This document shows, in pieces, positions 1-11,029 of a stretch of 64,000 nucleotides of DNA. The notes beneath the pieces are model-generated. The model worked only from the letters and a program-made list of their open reading frames with translations, made no database searches and was not told where the DNA came from. A program made the position numbers and the translations under genes. How positions within the stretch are numbered: position 1 is the stretch's first letter; each line of letters starts with the position of its first letter. Source of the stretch: Erythroxylum novogranatense (lineage: Eukaryota; Streptophyta; Magnoliopsida; Malpighiales; Erythroxylaceae); the NCBI GenBank assembly GCA_029891385.1, contig CM057227.1:97035818-97099817 (forward strand). The letters run 5' to 3'.

Positions 1-1010
1 GTCTTTTCAACATTGGACACTCGGACTTGTAATGTCCCGCTTCTTGCATTCATAACGGTAATGGATGCTTTATCGACTTTTCATCGTCTTTGCCATTGTT
101 CCTTCTAAATGTTGAATTTCCTTTGGACTTCTTTTTCCACATTCTTCTTATCTTTCTTGAAATGAAAGATAGCTCATCGCCTTCATCACTTGATTCAGAT
201 TCGACTTACCGGAATCATCATCCTTGCTTCTTCAATCTTTAACGCCTTTGATGTATTCCTTTTGTTTTCTTTTTACGGATTTTGTGATTCTTTTGACTTG
301 CTTTGAGCGCTATGGACTTCTCCTTTTGGGCTTATCTTCCGCATCAAGCTCTACCGTGTATCTTCAACGATCCAAGCAATTCATCAAGCTTGAAGACGCT
401 TAGGTCTTTGGCTTCAGTCATAGTTACTTTGGGTCTCCATCTTTTGGGCGAGACTCCTCAAAATCTTTGAACATGGTCTTGATCACAGTACGCTCTTCCA
501 AGAGCTTTTAGCCCATTAACAATTGTTTGGAATCTTCCAAACATTTGATCAATGGTCTCTTCTTCTTTCATCTTGAATAACTCGCATCGATGCACCAAAA
601 TACTTATCTTGGACTCCTTCACTTGATTTGTTCCTTCATGTGCAATTGATAATGTATCCCACATTTCTTTGGCGATCGCATCCATGCACTTTGTCATACT
701 CGCTTCGCTTTCAATGCACAACTCAAGAAAAATTTCGCTTTGGAGTTTAGTTGAAATCTTGCTTTCGCTTCATTGTCCATCTTTCTCGTGGAATTGGATT
801 TTATCATCATCTTGGTGTGTAAGGTCCATTCTTGATGATGTCCCAAAGGTCAATGTGAGTAGACTCGATAAACAATCTCATCCGATCCTTCCAATAGTGG
901 TAGTCTTCATCATTGAATTTGGAGGTCTAGTGACCGAGGCTCCTTCGCAATATATCGTGTGATTCCACCATTTTCTTTAGTTCACACTTTGTTAGAGTGA
1001 TTCTTGAACA
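1..1010 (-). pseudogene. Decayed Copia-type gag (UBN2 family) relic
   Basis: Read on the minus strand, 721-458 encodes an 87-residue open stretch typical of the gag polypeptide of plant Copia elements (an MWDTLSIAHEGTNQVKESK-like block, then ETIDQMFGRFQTIVNGLKAL). Further downstream, near 60-10, a CCHC zinc knuckle can be recognised. One base is missing after the K-K-R codons, and its first Cys codon reads CGT (Arg). Neighbouring segments are frameshifted, so no functional protein is expected. The relic runs off the left edge of the window, so protease, integrase and RT cannot be seen. Its primer-binding site and LTR lie to the right, as expected for a minus-strand element. The family call is firm and the lineage is not determined. 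Confidence 0.75.
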
Positions 1011-1026
1011 CCTCGCCTCGATACCA
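1011..1026 (-). other. Degenerate primer-binding site (initiator tRNA-Met type)
   Basis: The minus strand reads TGGTATCGAGGCGAGG, close to the usual plant TGGTATCAGAGC primer-binding site. It lies between the gag relic and the LTR, as it should in a minus-strand element. Confidence 0.6.
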
Positions 1027-1041
1027 ATCAAGTAAATCACA

Positions 1042-2137
1042 CGTTAATATATTGAGTAATAATATGACCAAGATATACAAGAGGGGGTTGAATTGTGATA
1101 AACTTTTCTTTAATCCCTTCAATAACAATTGCTTGTTCTTTCGTAAAACTTATCTTAAATCAATTCTTAACTAGTTTGAAAACTTTGTTAATAATGAAAA
1201 CTACGATTTAAGAACGAAGAAGTTAGAGAGAAACACGCAATTTTATCTGGTTCACCCCAAACCGTGGGCTACGCCCATCCTCTCGATATTCTTCGAGATT
1301 TTCACTATCTCCAAACCGATTACAAGTATTCTTTAGACCGAGCCTCTTGGTCTCTTAACAAAGAAGTATTCTTTTACTATTAACCTCTTCAACTATCGTA
1401 GCACTTTTCAAAATGAAAAGCGATAAAGAGCTTTTACAAAAGAGTTGCTCTTCACAATATACACTCAAAATAGTTCGCAATTTTCTCTCGATAGCAGATA
1501 TTGAATACATAGAGTTTCATTCACTTTTTCCAAAAGTTATTTCTTCTTCAATCTCGACTCTTATTTATAGTGGAACTTCAATCGTTTTTGACTATCGCTT
1601 CTTGAATCTTTAAAGAAACGGTTATTCATTTTAGCTCATGTAACTGCCTTAAACCGATGTTTCTTTCTTCCGTCTTATTTTCGCATCGCCCGCTTTTGTC
1701 TTCGTAAAGCTTAAATCGCTTTTGTATCGTCGCTTTTTGTCTTCGTAAAGCTTAAAATCGCTTTTGTATCGTCTCGCTTTTCTTCCGCTCATTTTTCTTC
1801 CGCTCGCTTTTGTCTTCGTAAAGCTTAAATGCCTTTTGTATCGCTCGCTTTTCTTCGTAAAGCTTAGTCGCTTTTGTATCGTCGCTTTTTCTTCCGCTCA
1901 TTTTTCTTTTATGCCTTTTGTATAAATCGCTTTTCCTTAAATACATTTTCTTTCGCTCGCTTTTCTTCCGTCTTCTTTTCTTCCGCTCGCTTTTCTTCCG
2001 CCTCGCTTTTCTTTAAATCGCTTTTCTTCCGCTCGCTTTTCTTCCGCTCGCTTTTGTATCGTCTTCTTTTCTTTCGTATATTTCTCTTTGTTTATTATCA
2101 AAATTATTTAATACGTGAAGTCCGGTTTGACTTAACA
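1042..2137 (-). repeat. LTR of the left-edge Copia element
   Basis: On the minus strand this segment begins TGTTAAGTC and ends TTAACG, a decayed TG...CA LTR with matching TGTTAA/TTAACG ends. The motif AAGAGGGGGTTGAATTG at about 1079-1095, common in plant LTRs, lies near its 3' end. Its outer part (1690-2070) is a pyrimidine-rich minisatellite. The other LTR is outside the window, so the target duplication (CGGTT at 2138-2142 would be the near copy) cannot be tested. Confidence 0.55.
1690..2070. repeat. Pyrimidine-rich minisatellite in Copia LTR
   Basis: Irregular tandem copies of CGCTTTTGTATCGTC, CGCTTTTCTTCCGCT and CTTCGTAAAGCTTAAA make up almost the whole stretch, with strong pyrimidine bias on the plus strand. 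Open frames through it, on either strand, only translate the repeat. Confidence 0.85.
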
Positions 2138-2149
2138 CGGTTGACTTTA

Positions 2150-3270
2150 TGGTAGCACCGACCTGCGGAGGTCGAGGATGGCTAGAGGACCGAGAGAGTC
2201 CTCGATCGATGGACTGTGTGAACCGGATGAGCGTTTCGACCACGCGGTTTCTCGTTATGTGGTTCTACATATCGATGGTGGAAGACTGTCCGGCAGCATC
2301 ACGGACCTCGCTGCATCGACATAGACCGACTTTCGAGGCGTTCGAGGACAATTTCATGCCCAAGATTTATCTGGACATGAAGTTACAAGAGTTCCTAGAG
2401 TTTGAGGCGAGGCGATTGACCGTGGTGACTATGAGGTGCGGTTCAACGAGTTGTTAGTTTACGCTTCTTCACCGGTGGCTTCTAAAGGCCGACAAGTGTC
2501 GGCGTTTTGAGGCGGACTCAACTGAGATCCGCACCCTCTTGGCGTGTCGACATGGGCAATTTCATTGAGCTGAGAGCTGCAGAGAGCTGCAGCAGTGAGG
2601 ATAGAGCAGCTGCTGAGACAGCGTATGACTGAGACTGGTCAGGGGACCTGTCATAAGAGATCTAGTGATAGCCAAGGAAATGCTGGCAGAGAGTACAACA
2701 AGCGTCAGAGTAGGCCCTTCAGGTCCGCAGGAGGGGTAGACAGATAGTTCATGGGCAGAGAGATAGCTTTGCACAGACTGGTAGTGACAGAGGCGGTGTT
2801 AGAGGTTCAGGGCAGTCTATTCCTCTATGTGAGCATTGTGGCAAGAGGCACAGTGGAGAGTGCCGATGGTTATCTGGAGCCTGCTTGAGGTGTGATTCGA
2901 TGGACCACTTAGTGAGGAATTACCCCGAGACTGTGGGAGCCCAGTCTGCCATGACTGGAATATCTGGTAGCAATACCCCGGTGCAGCAGAGCCGTGGAAG
3001 TGGATCCGGATGGAGAGGCCGAGGCCGAGGCCGAGGTCGGCGGAGGATCGGCATTGAGGTCGAGGACTGGCAGCAAGCAGATCAAAGCCGTGGTCTATGC
3101 CATGACTCGGTAGGAGACCCAGGATTTCCCGGATGCTGTCGCGGGTATGCTTCTAATTTCTAGTTTAAAGCATATGCATTGTTGGATCTTGGATCCACTC
3201 ATTCTTTTCATTGTACTGCATTGCATTGCATTCAGCATGTAGACTGCATGTGGATAGAGAAAGGTTCTGA
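2150..3270 (+). pseudogene. Gypsy (Tekay/Del-like chromovirus) gag-protease relic
   Basis: Gag-type blocks can be read with frame changes: a Gly/Arg-rich start at 2152, a retrotransposon gag core around 2310-2520 ending in a K-A-D-K-C-R-R-F-E segment, and a basic linker at 2575-2800. A double zinc knuckle follows at about 2826-2934 (CEHCGKRHSGEC, then CLRCDSMDHLVRNY, where the last Cys has become Tyr). Around 3030-3210 comes the protease, whose active site reads LDLGSTHSF where DSG or DPG is expected. A one-base insertion after the VV codons near 2420 and further stops break the frame. No reverse transcriptase, RNase H or integrase follows before the polypurine tract. The order gag-zinc knuckle-protease and the downstream LTR type fit the chromovirus branch of Ty3/Gypsy. 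Confidence 0.8.
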
Positions 3271-4936
3271 TTAGGGTTAGAGGTGAGTACACCTCTGTAT
3301 AGGAAGATAAGTGATTTTGTGCATGGGTGATTGATTGTGCATATAGTGCCCTGAGGTCGTAGTGGATACCGGATTTGATCGGATGATGATAACTGAAGAA
3401 TTTAGCAACGAAAGGATAAACTGGAAATAAATTGAAGTGAATAAAAGTCGTTATCGGGAAGTGAATAAAAGTCGTTATTGGGAGACCTGATTCTAGTGGA
3501 ACTCAAGTGTGAGAGGTAGACTCTGTTACTGAGGAAATGTGCATTGTGTTGACGTAAGGAATTCGACTGTGTAATAGGTTTACTGAACTGAAAAGGAAAA
3601 ATTAGAGTAAATGGACATGTGTCAGAATGTGTTATGATGAAACTGAGAAAGTTATGAGAACAATGTTTCTCATTGGAGATAATCGATCTTTAGAGAGTTA
3701 TAAAAATTAACTATGGGTATAAGGAATATATGTGTTCGGAATTTGGAGTTATTGAGAATTTACTGAGTGCTGGATCCATCCAGAAATTTTCAAAGACTTC
3801 CTGGCCTTAGCTTTGACAAAATGTTCGAGGAAAATGTGTAAAAAGTATGACTGATAATTGTGAAAGAGACATTTGGAGAACTGCACTGCTTCATTATTAA
3901 TCACAATGTTTTAAATTGGAGATTTGGCAATATTTAGTGGAATGTCCCCGTAAAGGTTATGAGGAAATTAGTTGATATAGTGCAATGTGATTTAACGTAT
4001 CTGAGGACAAGTATAATGTCGTAGACTGTACTGTGATTGATTATCCGAAATTGTGGTGTCATAAAAAGCGTGGGACCATTAATTATATAAAATTTTATGG
4101 ATATGTCCATGGATATGCAAATCAATGATGATTGAGATATTTTGGGAATTTGAATGATCGCGAAAGAGATTAAAGGATTGAGTAGTCGCAAAGTTAAGAT
4201 AAGCATGAAATTAAATGGATTGAGCAGAAATTCAATAGCGTATAAATGTGTTATTGTTAAATGATAATTGTCAAATTGGTATAGGGCAAAAAGAAAGTAG
4301 TATGAGTTATAGGAATTCCAAATTAATGGTGTATAAAAAGGACTGGCAAAACAAATTGGCGATTCAGAAAATTACAAACCGTATTGGGAAATTTAAACGG
4401 AAGTCAATTTTTGAGAAAATGATATTTATGACTATCTTGTGAAGTGTGTATTTTGCCGCCAAAAGGAGACTGTTAGAGAAATCTCTAAGATCCATCGAAA
4501 CGTTGTGTTTCAACAAGAATGTACCGAAAGAGTAATAAAAGGTTGAGAGTGTGAAATCGAACAGTTAAGTGTGGGGATAATTATAGATGTGACTGTTGAG
4601 ACAAATGTGAGACTGATGTCCTTAGAGTCCGTTGAAATTGCCTGAACATAGGCGAAGACTATGATTGACTTGAGTTAAGGATGATAAGTGAATTGAATCT
4701 GAAAAAGGGATTGAACGATCCTAGTTCATGTCAATGAGTCGAATCGATAAGGAACTAAATTCGTTATTAGATAGCCTCTATGTGACCGTCGTGAAAAATA
4801 GATTGGTAAAGTGGTTATATGGACTGAATTAAGAAACAGTGGTAAGATATGAGTGAGAATTAGGATAGAAAAGAGCGGATAAATTCTCCTGTCCTCTTGA
4901 TTTACTGTATATGAAATTTTGAGGACGAAATTTTAT
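3271..4936 (+). other. Internal region with no recognisable pol
   Basis: Between the protease relic and the polypurine tract lie about 1.7 kb that should hold RT, RNase H and integrase. No RT or integrase motif could be read in any frame. The open frames at 3934-4206 and 4248-4442 are short and unrelated to known proteins. The stretch is rich in GTGAAT, TGAGAA and ATTGAG-type words. It ends in the usual pol-end signature around 4917-4935 (TTTTGAGGACGAAATTTT). It may be a pol region decayed beyond recognition or a replacement in a non-autonomous element. Confidence 0.6.
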
Positions 4937-4948
4937 TAGGAGGGGAGA
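4937..4948 (+). other. Polypurine tract before 3' LTR
   Basis: A purine run, AGGAGGGGAGA, lies immediately before the TGTAACATC start of the LTR and just after the GAGGACGAAATTTT signature seen at the pol end of many plant Gypsy elements. Confidence 0.8.
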
Positions 4949-4950
4949 AT

Positions 4951-7730
4951 TGTAACATCTCGTTACTGTCAGCAAGGGTATTATGTTAATATCGGACCGG
5001 TGATCGGTTTTCTTGTATTATCGTCGAGTATGCTATCTTGGCCTCTAATTATAGAGGAACTGGTTTACTACATATGCATATATTCATAGGTACATGCATT
5101 CATGATTTTCCGGTATTTAATTGTGAATTGAAATTGACTAAAGTGACTGGTTTGTGAACTGATTGAACTGACTGGAATATGATTAATTGAGAAATTTGAG
5201 TTTTTGGGTTCAAATGATTGATTTAATATTGGTTACGAGTGACTGGTATTTGATAGTGGATTATAGAAAATTTCTGGGAAATTCGGGAGAAATCGCCTGG
5301 ATCGAAAATATTTGGGCAATCGATCGATCGATCAGATAAGATCGAAAGAACTGTCCAATGGTGATGGAAAAATTAGGATTTTTACTGATAAGAAATAAAT
5401 GTGTTGAGTCATTGAAATTTAGAGACTGGAATTTGGACTGATATGGAGACTTAGGTCTATAAATATTAGGGTTGAATGAAATTGGGGGATTTTGACTAAG
5501 GCTTATGCGAGTTCCTCTTCCCCCTCTACGGTGATTTCGATTTTCTCCTAACGGTGAGATCTTGCGATTTTCTCTTATGGCTTCTTCCTTATTGTGTTAA
5601 TCTAACTTGTCTATGGTGATTGGTGAAGGTTAGAAGCTTGGAGAGTGTTTGATCGATTGGTTTGAAGGATTTTTAGGGTTACGGTGGTTTTGGGAGATTT
5701 GTGGATTGATTTGTGTTTTGGTAAGTTTTATGGTATTAATGTTGTTATTTATGGTTTCTACTGCATTTATGGTATTTATTAGAGTTGATTTGAGTAGCTG
5801 AAGTGTATTAATGGGGGGTTTTGAATCGAATCGGAGAAGACGGCGAACGCCAGACGCCCATGACTGCTGCTGCATGCATTTACGACGACGAATATATATT
5901 CGTTCGCCGCGGCGAGCGTGCATGGGACGCCGCGGTGAACGTCATTTAATCATGACTTGCTGGCGTGCCGTCAGACGCGTCGTCGCGACGACAAGCTACC
6001 GTTCTACGCCAAGCGAGAGACGCGATGTTGCATGGCGAGAGGGACTGCTCCATTGGATTAAAATTGGTTTATCAGGCATAACTTTTGGTGTAGACCTCCG
6101 ATTGAGGCGATTCAGATTTGTTATGAACTAGGAAAGAGGTCTACAATTGAGGATAATTATAGGAGTTCAAATTGATATAAATGGAATTGAATTTTAAGGA
6201 ATTGGGTCGATTATGGTGCATAGTATGACCTAAATGTCAAATTGAGACTATTGGAGTTTTAATTGGAATTTGCAATAGAAGTTTCGACCCGATAAATAGG
6301 GACTTGCTATAGGGTATTCAAATGGAGGTAAATTGACTGGATTTTAGGAATGGATCAAATAATTGGCGATCAATTGAACAAAGAGATAGGATTGAGTTTA
6401 AAGTACCAAAATTGGGATTTAGCACCGGAAAATCGTGAACATGCATCGTACATCATTTCACTGAGACATATGCATTACTGAACTGTTTAATTGGGCAATT
6501 ATTAATGGTTTATATTTTACTGTTATAGAGGCACCGTTGGACCGTCATTCCACGGATATTGCTGGGACTTCCAGGCAGTAGCTCGGAAGTTACAGGTAAG
6601 TAACCTAGTTGGTTTCTCAAATTTTCGATTGTTTATATGCTCTGTATGAATTACTTGCAAGGTGAATCGTATGATTACCGACGTGATTAGGATCGAATTG
6701 CATGCTACTACTTGAATTGGGTGGACTATTTCATGATTACTGAAATTTATTGGATTGAATTGCATGCTTTACTGTGGAATCGAATCCTTGTATGATCTTG
6801 GGAATCGATATCTTGGGCTTTATAGCCATATACCGTAAATTGATGAATCATCAATGAATTATCAATATTGAACAAAGATGCATAAATGCATGATCGGATA
6901 ATGGACGATCCCAAGTTGCTATTATCACTTAAAAGAGCCTCGAGCTCGAACACTATCTTGTCGGGCTTAGCTCAGGGAGAAATCTCGACGTCGTCCCCAT
7001 CGAACACCGATCGAGCACTTGGGCACAATCATGAATAATCGGAAAGAGTCTCATATGCATTATATACATGGTGATTGAATTGTTAGATTGTGTGACGATT
7101 ACTGAACTGTGTGATGCCATGATTTACTGTATATTGTGATGTAATACTGTGAACTGTACTAAGCTACTGTAATATTATTACCGACATCGCATAATCGATA
7201 TATAGACATCGTATAACCGTTATATAATATCGTTAATTGATATTACCGTGTCGTCTTTGTGCACGCAATTTGTGTAATGCATGATTTGAGTGAACCATCG
7301 ATGATGGTTTCTCACTGAGTTCGCAAACTCACCCAAAATTGCAACCTATTTTTCAGGACTGTTAGAGTAGACTCCTAGCTCCGAAGATCTTCTTCTCCTG
7401 TCAGCCATTTCGCCGACGAGAGGCGCGATGGCACAGTCGGTCACTGGGTTAGCTTTTGAGGATGACTTAGGATAGATGCTTCAGATCGTTTCCTTTTGGT
7501 TTTGTTAGAGACCGATAGACTTGTCTATTCTGTTAGTGATGGTATGCAGCATTATTATTTTGGGATTCAAATTTATCGATTGCTATTGTGATCTTTTATG
7601 GTTTTACTTATTGCGATGCCATGTGGATATTATTGGATAATGTTCTGGTAGTGCACCCTTATTGTGGGATACGTGTCGGAGCGACCTTCGGGTTTCCCGA
7701 TATGTACCCCTAAGATGAGGGGGCGCTACA
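4951..7730 (+). repeat. Gypsy (Tekay/Del-like) 3' LTR, 2.78 kb
   Basis: The LTR starts TGTAACATCTCG directly after a polypurine tract and ends GGGGGCGCTACA. The terminal block (TTTCCCGATATGTACCCC... at about 7692-7710, then AGATGAGGGGG) is typical of this group. It shares several blocks with the LTR at 50802-54075: for example the CTCACCCAAAATTGCAAC region (7330) against CTCACCAAAATTGCAAC (53770), and the TACAGGTAAGTAACCTAG region (6591) against a similar block at 53165. No coding capacity was found inside. A CG-dense hairpin block sits at 5829-6012. Confidence 0.85.
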
Positions 7731-7739
7731 TTGAAGGCA

Positions 7740-9650
7740 ATTTTAGGTACATCTTTTTCTTAATCCTCAATTGATGGTATCTAAACCTTAGGTCTATCTT
7801 AGAAAAATGACTAACACCCTGAAGTGGATTAAACAGATTGTCAATTTAGGGTATAGATACTTGTTATAGATACTCACCTTTTCAACTTCCTATAGTTAAT
7901 AGACAACCAAAGAGAACCATCCTTTTTCTTTACAAACAGTACTAGCATACCCCATGGTGATATGCTAGGCTTAATGAAGACGTTATATAATAAACCTTAC
8001 AATTGTTCTTTTAATTCTTTTAACTAAATAAGTTCTATTATGTATGAAGGTATAGAAATCAGATTTATATCATGTACTAGATAAGTGTAGAACTTTATTT
8101 CTCTCTAAAGGTAATCCTAGTAACTTTTCAAGAAATATACTAGGGCCAAGAACCCTTGACACCCCTGTTAAAGAATCTTGTTGGCAACTAATGCTAAAAC
8201 TATATTGGATGGAATGAGCCTTTATCTCCATCAAAAGTAAACTCTATCTCATCTAAAATCTAAAACACCACTTTTTTTTCTCTACAATTCAGGGTAGCAT
8301 AATGGCTAAACAACTAGTCCATCGCTAAAATTACATCAAAATCCTTAATCAACAACACTATAAGATTCATTGCCATTATCTATCATCAATCTCTATAAGA
8401 CACGAGTAGTAGATCAAATCCACCTCTATGGAATCACTAAAAGGCGTGGATATGGGAAAGGATTCATCCATCCTATCTTATAATACTTCTGGTCTCATAG
8501 AAAAGTTGAGCAACATAAAAGAATGGATTGTTCTTTAACATAAAAGAGTGGATTGTTCTCAGATCTATCAAAACTCTAGCTTTTAATACAAAGATAAAAA
8601 GAATACCAAATAACACTTCATTTAAAGCTTGTGCATTGAGGTGTGAGGGCGAACAATTTAGCCTAATCACAACTTGTATGCTGAGAGTTGTGGTCCTACT
8701 TATGGCCATTAAAATAGGGGTTCCACCATATTAGAAGATGAATTATGATATCCTATTATTAAGTAGTCCCTGGTTAGATGCTAGTACTGGCCACGTCTAT
8801 AGCAGCCTCCTAGTGGTATATAGTATAGGTCTAGGTTTGCCCTACCATACTATTTGCAAATGGAGGATGTCGAGCCTAAACTATTACATTTAGTTCTTTA
8901 TCCGTTATTATTACCATATGCTCTAGGTATGAACCTAAATCTTCCCAAATTTCTACAACTAAATCTTACCTAGTCATGTGTTTGAATAGACCTCTATCAA
9001 GAGCTCTCACTTTAACTATTCCATAGTAAAAAGTTTGATTATTACTGCTCCTATTGCTAAAATCTGGAGGGTCTTAATGAATGCCTCATACTTTGCTCTT
9101 TAATAAATAAAGCATCCTACTTCATGAGGATCCTTTCCAATTACTTGACCATATCCACTAAAGTAGAAAACTTCTCTTGACATATTAGTTGCTCTTCCTT
9201 ATCTTATTTGAAACAATCTTCGCAGCATATGATTTAGTTAAGTAGAGTTAATGACACACTCATCCACCGTCCTATCTTTCTAACGTAGATTCAGGAACTC
9301 CGACCTGAGTGCCTCTTGAATTGTAAGGAGAGGAAATAGTCCATAAACCTCTCCTTAAGCTACAACCAAGTCACTATACCCAACTGTGGAAGGATGTGAT
9401 CTCGATACCAAACCTTAGCTACTCCATATACCTTGAATGGCTACGGGGAGCTAAGCATAATCAATAGCCTAGCCATACACTTATACTCATATAGCCGTAA
9501 AGCTTTCTTAGTCTAAAGGGGCAGGGAGTCAAATATCACCAATAGACCAACCCTCACTTAATACGTCCAAAGTCAAAATTACATCAATAATGTACATATC
9601 AAATAAGGACTTAAATGGAATCCATTCATCAACTATGATCGGTCCGTATC
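7740..9650 (-). pseudogene. Old Gypsy gag-pol relic
   Basis: On the minus strand the usual order gag, zinc knuckle, protease, RT can be followed from right to left. Gag words (EFLNLR...DRTVDE) lie around 9240-9310. A decayed zinc knuckle near 8770-8812 reads GGCYRRGQY then HLTRDY, with Cys changed to Arg and Tyr. A protease segment near 8560-8600 reads ARVLIDLRTIHSF, where ALFDSGATHSF is expected. The RT entry block around 7985-7900 reads [20 protein letters not shown], then an NYRKLK segment. Stops and frameshifts are frequent, so this is a dead copy. Its pol continues towards the LTR that ends at 7730, which appears to have inserted into it. Confidence 0.75.
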
Positions 9651-11029
9651 ATATCTCAATATCATATCACAATCATATCTCACAATCAAATCATTATGCA
9701 TTAGTCTTAAATATGTAACCATCAGGTGACATGTTTTACAAATATTTCCTCCTCTATAATCACAATTAAAAACATCCACACATAATCAAAATATCAATAA
9801 CTTAATTACACAAAACACACACTCAGTCATACGAGGACCATCATAATGCATGCAATATGCCATATGTACCCAAAACCAAACCCATATGCATATAATTATA
9901 TAATGCAATAATATTCGTATAGGTATATATATATATATATATAAGGATAAGGTGCCTAATCTAGCTTAACACGTCATCATTCATATTAGTGTAGAACCAT
10001 ATTCAATAGTTGGTATGGATTCTGTATCAGTAATATAAACTTACCTTATTTTTGTACTTGTTTATCTTAATCTTACAATATAAGTCCCACTCCTAATATA
10101 CCTATAAAACAGGAAGAAAAATATCATAATCATTACAAGTTGTTGGGCTCAATTAACAACTTAGAACTCATTTAGTTTGCTAAGATGGTCCAATTATGCA
10201 ATTTGTCCTTTGATTGTATTCTTACCTAAACTTTCCATGATTTTTAATTCATAAACTGTTAAGAATTTCACTATATTTCTCAAAGGAAAATGGATAAGCA
10301 CAATTTATAGTTTTTTTGAAATTTTCTGAAAAATTAGCCAGAAGTTCCCCTAAACAGTATCTCCAATGACTAAAATATTCCTCTGATCATTAGAATTTTC
10401 CTCCGTGAATGAAAATAATGTTATTCTCAAAATTCAATGATTTTTGTTACAAATGAAAGATATTGATAACAACTTTTATAACTACAAAAAACTAAAATTA
10501 TCAACCAATCTCAACGGATTTAAGAAAAAATATTTCTAAAACCTTAACCTCTATTTTCATCAATAAGTCACAATACAAATGGTGATGGGTGACTGGTGAC
10601 TGGTGACAAGACCATAGCGCTTTTGGTCCTAACATCAAGTGAAGTCTAATGGTGGTGGTGTTCGACAATGCTCACCGAAGGTGACAGATTGAAAATTTAA
10701 GTTTTCTCTAATTTTATCTCAATTTTTATGACGATTTTAGTGTTTTCATAAGATAAAATAGCTATGATTATGACAAACAAACTTAAAAAGAGGAGCTGTA
10801 TATATATACATGCTCTTCCTCTATTCTTCACTGAGGAAGAGCATGATTTTATGAATAATAACCTTATGGGGAGAAATCATTATTACCTTTTCAAGTGGTG
10901 CCAAATGGAACCTTCCCTAAGGAAAATGTATAGGGATAGCCAAAAATGATAGAACGCATAATATGATCAATGGCTTAGTCAAGAGCACCATGGTCAACTA
11001 AGTGAAGACTTCTGGAGAGTGAGAAATAG
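9651..11029. other. AT-rich stretch without gene
   Basis: No supported gene. It holds a short (TA)n tract at about 9926-9942 and a small GGTGACTG tandem near 10577-10605. The rest may include remnants of the LTR or leader of the Gypsy relic to the left, but no ends could be fixed. The open frame at 10764-10949 shows no known motif. Confidence 0.5.

Noticed and set aside
1874..2155. Plus-strand frame of 93 residues rich in Phe, Arg and Ser.
   Set aside because: Direct translation of the pyrimidine-rich minisatellite.
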